Shown here in pieces: positions 52,764-60,794 of a stretch of 64,000 nucleotides of DNA. Source of the DNA: Caldilineaceae bacterium (GTDB lineage: Bacteria; Chloroflexota; Anaerolineae; Caldilineales; Caldilineaceae). Where the stretch lies: assembly GCA_028819675.1 (NCBI GenBank), contig JAPPKT010000026.1:1-64000 (forward strand), read 5' to 3'. A program made the position numbers and the translations under genes. Below the pieces are notes generated by a model, which saw nothing but the letters and a program-made list of their open reading frames with translations, was not told the DNA's origin and did no database searches. The stretch's first letter is position 1; each line of letters starts with the position of its first letter.

Positions 52764-53101
52764 TGGTGCTGAGCACTGCATTCACTTATGACACAGAGAA
52801 GTACGGCACCGGCGTCGAGGAGCTTGGCCGCACGACGCAGTACACCGTACCGGTTGTTGTGAAAAACAGTAGAATTCTGCGAACGCGGGCGAAGTTTGAT
52901 CCGCCCTGGTCCTGCACGTTTGTAGTGGATGTAGATGATGAGCTGATCGACCAAAGCCAGCTGCTTGAGTGGTTGGACATTGCCGGCCGCCAAATTGGGC
53001 TCGGGGACTGGCGTCCGGAGAAAAGCGGTATGTTCGGCCGGTTCGCTGAATCGGATATCGAAAGAGTTGACTCGGCCGAGGAACGGCATGGTATGGCATA
53101 G
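52475..53101 (+). CDS. Phage-type conserved protein (RAMP-like fold suspected)
   Basis: The 208-residue protein starts MQYRITVSGVSPIIHHNG, with GAGGAG about ten bases upstream, and includes LWLDESGAPAIPATAIRAAI, KRKQGPQVRGGLMVL, a strand VVVKNSRILRTRAKF and the closing AGRQIGLGDWRPEKSGMFGR. In my memory this pattern (xTVxGxxPLLMHN ... IPxxxI...AA..RKRG ... GLGDWRPxxGRF) recurs in many actinobacterial and proteobacterial phages as a conserved protein with a Cas7/RAMP-like character. I cannot confirm the fold by eye. It follows an HNH-like gene and is followed by a G-rich repeat tract and terminator, so it is the last gene of a prophage-remnant operon. Confidence 0.6.
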   Translation: MQYRITVSGVSPIIHHNGAAGLDTRSAVSREIATIAAKRGGNRTEPDDDRLRVLEAQRALWLDESGAPAIPATAIRAAIEAGARKRKQGPQVRGGLMVLSTAFTYDTEKYGTGVEELGRTTQYTVPVVVKNSRILRTRAKFDPPWSCTFVVDVDDELIDQSQLLEWLDIAGRQIGLGDWRPEKSGMFGRFAESDIERVDSAEERHGMA

Positions 53102-53255
53102 AAGGGCATGGAGATCGAGGCCTGGCTGGGTGCGGTTTGGCAAGGCAGGGCTTGGGAAGTAGAGCGAAACGCTCCGGGCACGGCTTGGCATGGTGGGGCA
53201 GGGAACGGCTCGTCTTGGCGTGGTAAAGCATGGCAGGTCCCGGCAAGGCTTAAGT
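53085..53255 (+). repeat. G-rich tract with recurrent GGC/TGG words after the phage-type gene
   Basis: The plus strand repeats short words such as GGCATGGTATGGCAT, GGCTTGGCATGG, GGCAAGGC at 8-12 base spacing. Read in frame past the stop of the previous gene it gives AWLGAVWQGRAWEVE and SSWRGKAWQVPARLK, so a stop mutation may have cut a degenerate repeat tail, or the tract is a non-coding strand-asymmetric element. Confidence 0.55.
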
Positions 53256-53261
53256 AGCACC

Positions 53262-53297
53262 GAGAGGGGCAGGCATCATCGCCTGCCCCTCTCTTTA
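53262..53297 (+). terminator. Rho-independent terminator of the HNH/phage-protein operon
   Basis: Perfect 13-bp arms GAGAGGGGCAGGC/GCCTGCCCCTCTC with loop ATCATC, followed by TTTAT on the plus strand. Confidence 0.88.
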
Positions 53298-53363
53298 TGC
53301 AAAACTCAAGGACGCAAATTTCGGGTCGTCAGCCAAGTTGCATGCGGAGCCTGTGACATCGAC

Positions 53364-53633
53364 TCAGTTGATGACCTCGAACAGGTTGCGGGCGTGGCGA
53401 TTGCCGGACGGTCCGAGCATGCGCATCAGGCTCGTGGGCGGCTTGTTCGTGAGGGGGCCCAGTTCCTCGAAACCAATGGTGGCGTTGATGTAGCTGCGCA
53501 GCACTATCTTGTCCGTATCCACGTCCCCTGCCAGCAGGCGCTCGACGCCTTCCTTCAGCAACCCTTCCCGAAATGCCGGGTCGCGTTCGGCGCGGATCTG
53601 CACGGTCTCTTTGAAGTCACGGGTGAGCGGCAT
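53364..53633 (-). CDS. HTH antitoxin-like protein (HigA/addiction-module type), orphan
   Basis: The 89-residue protein MPLTRDFKETVQIRAERDPA continues FREGLLKEGVERLLAGDVDT, then SYINATIGFEELGPLTNKPP and SLMRMLGPSGNRHARNLFEV. That is the well-known small HTH family found beside RelE/HigB-type toxins, where the C-terminal SLMRMLGPSGN segment is the recognition-helix region. No RelE/HigB gene lies on either side, so this is a solitary antitoxin or regulator. AAGGAGG precedes the ATG. It may still repress its own promoter or counter a toxin elsewhere. Confidence 0.8.
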   Translation of the reverse strand: MPLTRDFKETVQIRAERDPAFREGLLKEGVERLLAGDVDTDKIVLRSYINATIGFEELGPLTNKPPTSLMRMLGPSGNRHARNLFEVIN

Positions 53634-53709
53634 CTCTAATACCTCCTTCTGCTTGCGGCGCCTTTATGCCTGCCGTGCTCACACGTTACTTCCCTTTGGT
53701 TGCGGTTTG

Positions 53710-53847
53710 TCAATTCTGCGCTCGACCGCCTGAACGGATAGCGAATGCAGCATCGAACAAATCGCCGACCTTTATGCAATCATGCAGGTCACCCGAAACG
53801 GTTATGTCGTGATGGGGCGTACCCTCCGCTTCAAACCAAACTCTCAC
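53710..53847 (-). CDS. Possible small gene upstream of the orphan antitoxin (45 aa)
   Basis: From a GTG at 53847 the frame reads MRVWFEAEGTPHHDITVSGD then LHDCIKVGDLFDAAFAIRSG and GRAQN. It extends in frame further upstream (TADIEVEV) to a point preceded by AAAGGAG, but no ATG/GTG/TTG stands there, so the real start may be non-canonical or lost. Balanced, acidic, protein-like composition. It lies where a toxin gene would normally sit but shows no toxin features. Confidence 0.35.
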   Translation of the reverse strand: MRVWFEAEGTPHHDITVSGDLHDCIKVGDLFDAAFAIRSGGRAQN

Positions 53848-54004
53848 CTCTACTTCAATATCCGCTGTCGTAACCGGATCCGTCTTTGCTCCTTTGATTT
53901 ATGATAGCAAAGTCACTGTTTGCTTTTCCCTACACCATGGCACGCTTGAAAACCGGCCGCGCCTCCGCCCAGGACGCTGAACTTGTGGGGTTGTACACCG
54001 AGGA

Positions 54005-54241
54005 TTAGATCGGTGCACGATCAACCTCCTTCCTGAACTCTGGGTCATTCAAGTATCTCCTTAACCATCTGGCAACCGTACTTGCGTCTTTTCCGATCTC
54101 CTTCCCTATGGCCGCAAACGAAAGGGCCGGAGTCTCACTGGCCCGCATTTCCAGCGCCCTTCTTACGGTCCGGAAGTCGTACGGATGCTGATTCCTGGCC
54201 GGCCAGCGGGGTGCTGTCAGTTTGTTCAGCAAGGTGCTCAT
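54005..54241 (-). CDS. Small helix-turn-helix protein (78 aa)
   Basis: Start at 54241 (GAGGAG eleven bases upstream) gives MSTLLNKLTAPRWPARNQHP then YDFRTVRRALEMRASETPAL and SFAAIGKEIGKDASTVARWL, RRYLNDPEFRKEV. The segment AIGKEIGKDASTVARWLRRY is a clear HTH of the resolvase or phage-regulator kind (start-of-helix Ala, Gly turn, Ser-Thr recognition helix). It is probably a transcriptional regulator of the surrounding island. Divergent open frames upstream lack RBS. Confidence 0.65.
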   Translation of the reverse strand: MSTLLNKLTAPRWPARNQHPYDFRTVRRALEMRASETPALSFAAIGKEIGKDASTVARWLRRYLNDPEFRKEVDRAPI

Positions 54242-54418
54242 CCTCTTTCTCCTCTGGGTTACTTGCCATATCTCACTATACCACACCATACCACACCAAA
54301 TTCTAGTAAAAAGAAGCAGGCTCCTCCTCAAATGGGTTGGCCAGGTCCGGCGAGATTCTCTCAAATTTATACTTTTTCGTGTAGTAAACCTAAACGGACC
54401 AACTATCCAGCCAACAAA

Positions 54419-54664
54419 GCTGCGCCACTGGCTTGCTCAAAGTCTGTCAGAGTCGAAGTTGGTGCCGTATGGCCCATCTCCGACGCAGGCAATCCGCCGC
54501 CTCTTACGCCAGCCACTTGGCGGCGCGCCCGGCCCCTTCCGAGCGTGTATAGACCTCGACCATTCTCGCCGTCTTCCAGCGCCCCTGCGCAGCGCCATCC
54601 CCACCCGGCCCGAATGCCCGGAAAAACCCCGCCCCAACCCCGCCGCGGCTGCGGCCGGCGTAGT
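54419..54664 (-). pseudogene. Integrase 3' remnant (tyrosine recombinase)
   Basis: This sequence matches the 3' end and downstream flank of the intact integrase (59220-59500). Readable pieces on the minus strand are GRGFSGHSGRVGMA (the H-x-x-R box region) and, in another frame, AQGRWKTARMVEVYTRSEG and AGRAAKWLA with the catalytic Tyr, ending in a stop at 54504. About 40 bases between the boxes are deleted, shifting frame. Both copies share flank from GCTGCGCCACTGG, so the duplication includes non-coding DNA beyond the gene. Confidence 0.85.
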
Positions 54665-54687
54665 AATCGGGGTTGTGTTCTGGTGTG

Positions 54688-55056
54688 TCAGGATGGGCAT
54701 AATTCAAGACCCCGTGCAATGAGCGGACCCAAATCGATCTTGACCGATGGATCTTCCGGATCTGTTCGCCGAATCTGTTCGATGTCTGCAGCTCCGACGA
54801 ATTGCGGTGCATGCACACCATTTACAGAGTACGTTATGCCTTCCAGAGGATCATGAACGACTATCGCGCCTTTGGCACACTGAAATAACGGGAAACCGCG
54901 ACGTTCAGCGCAATCACAATGCAGGTAACCCTTTTCGATTGTCAACGGCCACGCCACGCCCATCTTCTCACGGTAAATGGTCTGGGTCGATCCAGTATTG
55001 GGCTCACATCCGGAAATCATCAGAACCAGAAACAGCAGGAAAGGAATACGTTTCAT
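54688..55056 (-). CDS. Lipoprotein resembling the YebY/DUF2511 family
   Basis: Start at 55056 gives the lipoprotein signal [17 protein letters not shown]. The mature part reads [20 protein letters not shown], then [14 protein letters not shown] and [17 protein letters not shown]. The pattern of a Cys after the first strand, xYxVNGxA and a terminal DIGPLIxxGLxLC is like the small periplasmic YebY/DUF2511 proteins. YebY is copper-regulated in enterobacteria, which may or may not apply here. The DUF2511 match is my reading of a few motifs. Confidence 0.6.
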   Translation of the reverse strand: MKRIPFLLFLVLMISGCEPNTGSTQTIYREKMGVAWPLTIEKGYLHCDCAERRGFPLFQCAKGAIVVHDPLEGITYSVNGVHAPQFVGAADIEQIRRTDPEDPSVKIDLGPLIARGLELCPS

Positions 55057-55204
55057 CTGTTTACCCCTCGGCATGGACAGGTGCGGCCGCACACTCACTA
55101 GGGCGCTATGCTGGCCGTCTCTAATGCGACGGGCACCCCCCTTCGTTCATGGTCAGAAAGCTCGCGAGTGTTCAAAGCATCGACAATTAGATGCATCTCG
55201 ATTT

Positions 55205-55867
55205 TCAGTCCGCGTCGCGCGGAAGATAGTCGGGACCGCCAGGAAACATCCCTTGCGATACGAACGCAATGGTGGACTTGTCTGTGATGCCAGGAATCTC
55301 CGCTGCAAGAGTAATCGTGCCTTCTTCTTGAGAAAACGTCACTTCGATCTCGCTCGACAGGAATTCATGCGAAGTGTATTCGAGGCCATTATGTTCTGCA
55401 ATGGCGCGACCGCATCTGTACAAGCCTCCTGTAACCATCGGCTCAGTCGGCCGGGCAAAGAGCACCTCTTCTCGATTCGGATCGTAGTAAGTGGCTTGAA
55501 ACATATAGTCGAGATGACTCATCGGAGTGAGAGGATCTCCTTCAATGCTGACGAGAACTATCCAATGATTCGCCTCAAGTCTGAAATGTCCTGGCTCGTG
55601 ACTGTAATACCCCTCTTCGGGAAGTTCCCGAAGGTGAAATGTTGCGGACAGGATTTCGCCGTTCAACTCAGAACTCACGCCGATAATGTCGCCGGAGCCA
55701 AACACATTCTCGGAAACCTCCCCTTCCACCCTCTGACCCGGCGATATGGAGATGTAACCTGGCGGGTACTGGCCGTAAATTGACCGATGATAAGGATTCG
55801 GTGGCAGGAACGGGCAGCCGTTCAACAGGACCACACACGCGCTAATCAGTAGCGCTTTCAACATCAC
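55205..55867 (-). CDS. Diverged clamp-family lipoprotein without the cysteine pair
   Basis: The 220-residue protein has a signal MMLKALLISACVVLLNGC with lipobox LNGC. One clamp-family domain: ISPGQRVEGEVSENVFGSGD, IIGVSSELNGEILSATFHLR, ELPEEGYYSHEPGHF, NHWIVLVSIEGDPLTPMSHL, then EGTITLAAEIPGITDKSTIA. Neither framing Cys is present (the end reads GPDYLPRDAD), and the acidic loop is reduced to SIEGDP. It is the most diverged member and lies among other lipoproteins in the integrase-flanked segment. Confidence 0.7.
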   Translation of the reverse strand: MMLKALLISACVVLLNGCPFLPPNPYHRSIYGQYPPGYISISPGQRVEGEVSENVFGSGDIIGVSSELNGEILSATFHLRELPEEGYYSHEPGHFRLEANHWIVLVSIEGDPLTPMSHLDYMFQATYYDPNREEVLFARPTEPMVTGGLYRCGRAIAEHNGLEYTSHEFLSSEIEVTFSQEEGTITLAAEIPGITDKSTIAFVSQGMFPGGPDYLPRDAD

Positions 55868-55981
55868 TGCCTCCTCTTACTTACCGGGGCCTTATGCTAG
55901 TTGGGAAAGGCCAAATTTTTGATTTTCAGATAGTCATCTGCACCCAAGAGGCGGTTGACATAAATGCAGAGTGTATGTGTG

Positions 55982-56095
55982 TGACCTGCCCCCGATGATT
56001 GTACCACCCGTTATGTTAGTCCGACCGGCACGGGGACAGGGTCGGCCGGCAAGAGGGCCTCAGGCGCCGGCGGCCGATAGCCTAGGGAGCTGTGT
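55982..56095 (-). mobile_element. IS3-family OrfB 3' end and terminal sequence (solo remnant)
   Basis: Minus-strand codons read QHSSLGYRPPAPEALLPADP then VPVPVGLT and a stop, the C-terminus of an IS3 OrfB integrase, followed by the terminal GGGGGCAGGTCA. It is highly similar to the right part of the scar at 8825-8925, so the same IS family visited twice. No orfA or second end is present. Confidence 0.85.
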
Positions 56096-56119
56096 TGACG
56101 TCTGTATGCACAGATCTGA

Positions 56120-56542
56120 CTAAGTCAACGATTGATGGGGGCGCCGCATCGAGTAGGTAACGTCCTCCTTAACTTCAAGAAATCTGAACGGCACGCCAAA
56201 GAAGTACTTGTCGCCTTTGGATCTGGCTCCTAACTCGTCCATCATCCCGAGGACCGGCGGCTTCTGCCATTCACCGCCATGATAAATGATGATGAAGGCT
56301 CGTTCTTGACAAGCGCCACGCCTAACCATGCTCGCATCCCATATCAATCCTTCTTCCTGCATCTCTTCAAAGAAATCGTCATACTCGTCCATAATCTTTT
56401 GAACTTCATCCAATGACGGCATTTCCGAACATCTTACAGTCCAGAGGTCGCTGATCGTAATGCCATTGCAGGAGGCCAGGATAAGAACGACAGGCAAGAC
56501 GACAACAACGATTCCAAATGGGAATGAGTTTACTCTAGACAC
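56120..56542 (-). CDS. Lipoprotein of unknown function
   Basis: The 140-residue protein has an N-terminal hydrophobic helix ending in a lipobox (VLPVVLILASC). The mature part is acidic with a helical stretch DEVQKIMDEYDDFFEEMQEE, two more cysteines (VRCSEM, RRGACQE) and a strand ERAFIIIYHGGEWQKPPVLG. I recognise no family. It lies next to the IS3 remnant and shares a strand with its lipoprotein neighbours. Confidence 0.6.
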   Translation of the reverse strand: MSRVNSFPFGIVVVVLPVVLILASCNGITISDLWTVRCSEMPSLDEVQKIMDEYDDFFEEMQEEGLIWDASMVRRGACQERAFIIIYHGGEWQKPPVLGMMDELGARSKGDKYFFGVPFRFLEVKEDVTYSMRRPHQSLT

Positions 56543-56569
56543 TTTGGTCCTCCGCGGATCAAAATGAAG

Positions 56570-57472
56570 TCAGATGTTCTTCGTGTCTTTTCTCACACGC
56601 AGGTCGAAATAGTACAAAACATACGCAGTGGTATAGAACGGCACAGTGAAGATGAGCGCCAGAATCCCGATTGCACCATTGAGACCGTCCAGCAGTTCCT
56701 GATCCAGACCTGGAAGCAAGTCAGGTAATCCAAATGCCAGGAACACACTGAGCAGACCCGTAAACAATCCGGAGATTACAGAAAAGAGCAAGAGATAGCC
56801 TACCGTCCGTAGGACAAAGCCTCTGCTCAGATCCCAACTTCGGCGCAGGGACTCTATCGGCCCTGTTCCCTCCACCATGAGCGCGAAGTCGGACATCGAC
56901 CAGCGAGCTGCCATATAGATGAAAACGATAAAATAAAGGACGCCGGCGAGACAAAATCCCAACAGTCCTGGTATAGCCCTGTCGATCACGTTCATAACCG
57001 ACTCTATCTGGCGTGCTTGCGCATCTATATCGTCGGGTGGAATCGATGCAGTGAAGGCGTCGCGAAATTCAGTAAGGGGAAAGTCAGTCGCGAGGAGTGT
57101 AATCGAGACTGGAACTGCCAGCACGATAGATATGCCGGCAAGTACAGCTAGCCCCGCCGCCGCCATGCCGAAGTAGACCAGCAAACGCCGCAGGCTGTTC
57201 TCAATGGCCGTTCTGATGACAAGCGGTCGCCCGTGCAACGATTCGACGCAGTGGGAAATGATAGCAAGGGTTGCAACTGCTTGCACTGGCAGGAAGACGA
57301 TGAGGAAGACTGTGCCTCCGGACACACCCCTTGCGAAGAAAAAGGCAACTGCTGCGAGTGGAATGTAGAGAATGGCGGTTGTGCGCAGAAAGATGCCGAA
57401 GTGGGTACCGTACATTCCGAGCGTGCGACCTATCAACTTGCCGACTGTAAGAGGTGTGGAGGGCATGAGCAT
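56570..57472 (-). CDS. Multi-pass membrane protein of the GPDPase-membrane-domain type
   Basis: Start at 57472 (GGAGTGG upstream) gives 300 residues with six or seven helices (GIFLRTTAILYIPLAAVAFF, VAGISIV-type helices, GLLGFCLAGVLYFIVFIYMA, VGYLLLFSVISGLFTGLL, ILALIFTVPFYTTAYVLYYF). The segment IESLRRSWDLSRGFVLRTVG is the hallmark RSWxLxxGxFxR...G motif of the membrane domain found in GlpQ-type phosphodiesterases and in many stand-alone proteins. No phosphodiesterase domain is attached. Probably an envelope-maintenance protein of unknown activity. Confidence 0.75.
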   Translation of the reverse strand: MLMPSTPLTVGKLIGRTLGMYGTHFGIFLRTTAILYIPLAAVAFFFARGVSGGTVFLIVFLPVQAVATLAIISHCVESLHGRPLVIRTAIENSLRRLLVYFGMAAAGLAVLAGISIVLAVPVSITLLATDFPLTEFRDAFTASIPPDDIDAQARQIESVMNVIDRAIPGLLGFCLAGVLYFIVFIYMAARWSMSDFALMVEGTGPIESLRRSWDLSRGFVLRTVGYLLLFSVISGLFTGLLSVFLAFGLPDLLPGLDQELLDGLNGAIGILALIFTVPFYTTAYVLYYFDLRVRKDTKNI

Positions 57473-57527
57473 TTTCCACTCCGTGGTCTGGCGATTGGGG
57501 CCAACCATATCCTGCCGCCGTTCTGAC

Positions 57528-58700
57528 TTAACCGGTGGAGGGGATATGTAGCTTGCGTCCTATGTAAGTCAAGTGCGGGTTCTGGATATCGAAGTCAATC
57601 ACCGCCTGCTGGCAATTGCCCGCTTGCGGATCTTTGTCCGTGTGGACGTACGCCATTTCCGATATGCGCTGGCCGTCCTTGTTTTCGACCCAGAACCACC
57701 AATGCCCTTCCCGCGGTCCGGACGCCAGAAGAATGTGTGTGTACTGGCCGCCCTTCGCAGATCTCTTTCTTGCCACCACGTCCCCGTCCGGCTGCCAGCT
57801 GAAGGCCACCTGGTAGTCATTGACCGGATGGCCGTTCAACCGCACAGTGCCCTGCGCCCGTGTGCTGTCGGCATTGGCGTCGCAACGCACCACTTTTGCC
57901 AGGTTAACGAGGTTGTTCGACGATCTCAGATCCTGAACTGTTGCGCCGTAAACCTCTGCAATGCTGGCAAGGGTTTCGCCTGACCTGACAATGTGCCCAA
58001 AGACAACTTTGGTTCCCGCAGGCTTCCGAGGCAAGGGCTTGGCGGCTACGGGCTGCGGCGAAACCGGCAGCGGTGACAAAGGTATCTGCAGTTTACGTCC
58101 AACGTAGGTGAGCTCGGGGTTCTGAATGTCGAAATCGATCACTGCCCGCTGGCATTTTCCTTCATGCGGATATTTGTCCGTGTGGACATACGCCATTTCC
58201 GAGATGCGGGTGCCGGCGCTGTTTTCAATCCAGAACCACCAGTTCCCTTCGCGGGCGCCCCCGCCGAGAATGTGGCTGTACTGACCTCCCACCTGGCCGC
58301 CCCCGCCGGAAACTGCCCTGGCTACGACCGTCTCGTCCGGATTCCAGCTGAAAACGACCCGAAAACCGTTAGCCGGCTGGCCATTCACCCGCACGGTGCC
58401 CCGTGCCTGTGTGCTGTCGGCATTGGGCGTGCAGCGCACCAGTTGGGCTCGGTTAACGAGGTTATTGGCAGCCCTCAGGTCCTCGACCGAAATGCCGTAT
58501 AGCGCTGCGATGTTGACAAGGGATTCGCCGGGTCTGACGATGTGGAAGTATGTTTGGCGGAGAGTTGGGCCCTCTGCGGGTGCTGCAAACACCGGCATGG
58601 GAACCATGAATAGCGAAAACAGGAGAACGAGAAGAGTGGCCATCGAAGCTCGTTGAGGCTGCCAAGTCGATCTGGCAGGCGAAATATCGGCAGGGCTCAT
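57528..58700 (-). CDS. Secreted protein with two LysM domains, each interrupted by an inserted WWFW domain
   Basis: The signal peptide ends MPVFAAPA; GGAGG lies six bases before the ATG at 58700. The 390-residue protein has two tandem units. Each begins with the first two thirds of a LysM (HIVRPGESLVNIAALYGISV, EDLRAANNLVN). Instead of the closing strand comes ~110 residues (CTPNADSTQARGTVRVNGQP, SHILGGGAREGNWWFWIEN, ISEMAYVHTDK, CQRAVIDFDIQNPE), and only then LTYVGRKLQIPL, the usual LysM ending. LysM binds N-acetylglucosamine polymers. The insert carries two cysteines per unit and a WWFW patch suggestive of sugar binding. Units are joined by a Pro-rich linker. Confidence 0.8.
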   Translation of the reverse strand: MSPADISPARSTWQPQRASMATLLVLLFSLFMVPMPVFAAPAEGPTLRQTYFHIVRPGESLVNIAALYGISVEDLRAANNLVNRAQLVRCTPNADSTQARGTVRVNGQPANGFRVVFSWNPDETVVARAVSGGGGQVGGQYSHILGGGAREGNWWFWIENSAGTRISEMAYVHTDKYPHEGKCQRAVIDFDIQNPELTYVGRKLQIPLSPLPVSPQPVAAKPLPRKPAGTKVVFGHIVRSGETLASIAEVYGATVQDLRSSNNLVNLAKVVRCDANADSTRAQGTVRLNGHPVNDYQVAFSWQPDGDVVARKRSAKGGQYTHILLASGPREGHWWFWVENKDGQRISEMAYVHTDKDPQAGNCQQAVIDFDIQNPHLTYIGRKLHIPSTG

Positions 58701-59127
58701 GATATTCCTCCTTCGTGATTCAGTCCGGACTCTTGAGGATTCGTTTTTCGCTGTGACTTGTAGTGACTTCCCTTTCGGTTCAGATCGCCGCGTGTACCGG
58801 TTCTATCGGGGAATCCTTACCGGGATATATGAAGGGGGGGCCCAGGACTGGACCCCGAAACGGGAAAAATTCGAAGGATAACAATAGAATACCAAGCCTC
58901 TACCGCATCTGTAGCGCATAAATATACCGAAATCGGCACATTGATGTACCAAAATCGGTACATCAGGCGGGAATATCTGGTTTAGCGACAGACAGCCGCC
59001 GGGGCCGGCACACTGCGCGTGCACCGGCATTGAGACTGTGTCGCAGCGTGCCAGATCATTCGTGTAGTCATCCCTAACCTTAATCACTCCATCCCAATAT
59101 ACAACCCTCGACACCAACACTATGCAC
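58701..59127. other. Intergenic with a perfect short dyad
   Basis: No gene is supported. GATGTACC AAAATC GGTACATC at 58943-58964 is a perfect 8-bp-arm dyad; the preceding TATACCGAAATCGGCACAT is a diverged direct copy. A regulator-binding site is possible, placed about 240 bp upstream of the LysM gene. Confidence 0.45.
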
Positions 59128-59213
59128 AAAGCAAGCCGCATCTGCAGCCGAAGGCTCCGGCGAGTGGCCGGGATACCTGGCCTGTACAGCCCGAACGGGC
59201 CAGCTGTCCGGCA
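59128..59213 (-). pseudogene. HEPN gene 3' remnant
   Basis: Minus-strand codons LPDSWPVRAVQARYPGHSPE then PSAADAA match the C-terminus of the HEPN protein at 50929 (LPDSWPVQA...AVQARYPGEWPE, PSAADAV) with eleven codons missing in the middle. It lies seven bases beyond the point where the integrase 3' flank begins, so it marks a recombination junction. Confidence 0.75.
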
Positions 59214-59304
59214 GGCGAGGCTGCGCCACTGGCCTGCTCAAGGTCTGTCAGAGGCGAAGTTGGCGCCGTATGGCCCATCTCCGACGCAGGCAATCCGCCG
59301 TCTC

Positions 59305-60279
59305 TTACGCCAGCCACTTGGCGGCGCGTCCGGCCTCTTCCGAGCGCGTATAGACCTCGACCATCCTCGCCGTCTTCCAGCGCCCCTGCGCCATAATCTC
59401 ATGCGTGGGCGCACCGGCAGCAGCCATCCGCCTTGCCATCCCCACCCGCCCCGAATGTCCGGAGAAACCCAACCCCAACCCAGCCACCGCGGCCGCGGCC
59501 CGGATGCGCCGCGAGATCGAAGCCGCGGACAGCCCGAACACCGAAGCCGCCCCGTTCGCGTCCGCCGGCCGTATCGCACCCAGCGCCTCCACCGACGCCG
59601 GCGTCAGGTAGACCGTACGCGCCTCCGCATCCGTCTTCGAGCGGCCCACCGTCAGCCGCCCCGACCCGTCGTCCCAGCGCACAACGTCATCCCACGTAAG
59701 CGCGGCCGCCTCAGAACGCCGCAGGCCTGCGTCCGACAGCACCCGGCACAGCGCGATGTCGACCAGCCCCCGACGCCGCGCCTGCTCGGGCCGCTCCATC
59801 TTGCCGCCCCGCCCCACGCGCGGCTGGCACGCGGTCGCGGTGACAACCGCCAGCGCCTCCGCGGTCAGCGCGTACGCCTGCCGCGGCGATGAAGCCTGCC
59901 GCGCCAGACCGCTTATCGTATCGGTCACGACCTGGTCGTTCGCGGTCGGCTCGACACCGACAAGATTCTGCACCTTGCGCAGCGCGGCCACCGTCATCCG
60001 CAGCGAGGAGATGCCGGCGCCGTTCTCCGCCCGTTCCCGCAGATAGGCGCGCAGCACAAACGGCGACGGCGTCAGCGCGTGCACGCCCAGCAACGCGGCC
60101 CACCGCCCCCATGCCGCCAGCGCGCTGCCGTAGGCGCGGCGCGTGTTGGGCGCCAGCGCTTCCAGCGCGGCCTCAAAGCGCGTCGCCTGCTCGGAATCGT
60201 ACGGTCTGACGAGCCCGAGCGCGGCCTCCTGGATGGCGGCCAGAACGCCCTCGCCCGTGTTGACCGGTGCCTCGTTCAT
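59305..60279 (-). CDS. Tyrosine recombinase/integrase
   Basis: The 324-residue enzyme has an N-terminal SAM-like core-binding domain (FEAALEALAPNTRRAYGSAL, AAWGRWAALLGVHAL). The catalytic domain has the first Arg in SDAGLRRSEAAAL, the box FSGHSGRVGMARRM (His and Arg), QGRWKTARMV and Tyr in VEVYTRS. The R-H-R-W-Y set is complete. It should cut and rejoin DNA at att or res sites; the family is used by phages, islands and mobile introns. It lies at the edge of the accessory segment whose other side carries its own 3' remnant (54419-54664), as expected if it inserts near its own end. Its att sites were not identified. Confidence 0.92.
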   Translation of the reverse strand: MNEAPVNTGEGVLAAIQEAALGLVRPYDSEQATRFEAALEALAPNTRRAYGSALAAWGRWAALLGVHALTPSPFVLRAYLRERAENGAGISSLRMTVAALRKVQNLVGVEPTANDQVVTDTISGLARQASSPRQAYALTAEALAVVTATACQPRVGRGGKMERPEQARRRGLVDIALCRVLSDAGLRRSEAAALTWDDVVRWDDGSGRLTVGRSKTDAEARTVYLTPASVEALGAIRPADANGAASVFGLSAASISRRIRAAAAVAGLGLGFSGHSGRVGMARRMAAAGAPTHEIMAQGRWKTARMVEVYTRSEEAGRAAKWLA

Positions 60280-60794
60280 CGGTCTGTCCTTTGTATGTGA
60301 AAACCCTTAATAAAGTCCATAGAAAAGCCTGTCTGCATAAAGACGCGATAATTTCGTTTAACGTCGATTTATACAGGCCAGTATACACCACCAATGCAAG
60401 GGTTGCGACGAGGCCAATCGCGACAAAAGAAGGGGCTGTGCCAGGCAGCTCCGCATCAATCCGGGCGTACGCTTCACCGGCCGGCAAGCGCCGGCCGCAG
60501 TCCGAATCCGGGTCGCCGCCGGCAAAGCAGGGCGAATGCTGCCAATCGTGAGGTATCCCAGCTACCCCTGTGCGAATTCAGGCGCTCTACGGGCCTCCTG
60601 TGGCGTTCTTATTTGGAAGTTTGGAGTGAAGATGGGCTGAAATGGTTTGGATAGAGGTTGGAGATCTCTTGTAATGACTACGCGAAGAGTCTATGCTCCT
60701 TCCCATCATACAGCTATCGTTGGGGACTTGCTGCGCGCTGAAGTCGCGGTTGCAGCGGGGTTGGTGAAACGGCCGGCAGGGTCGGATCGTCGGG
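60280..60794. other. Intergenic upstream of the integrase
   Basis: No gene is supported. The AT-richer stretch 60330-60380 with partial inverted words (ATAAAGACG...CGTCGATTTAT) lies directly upstream of the integrase gene where an attachment site or its promoter would be expected; neither can be pinned down. Beyond 60450 nothing was seen. Confidence 0.35.

Noticed and set aside
53190..53639. Plus-strand frame rich in ARxG/RQG words
   Set aside because: Arises from the GGC/TGG repeat tract and from antisense of the antitoxin gene.
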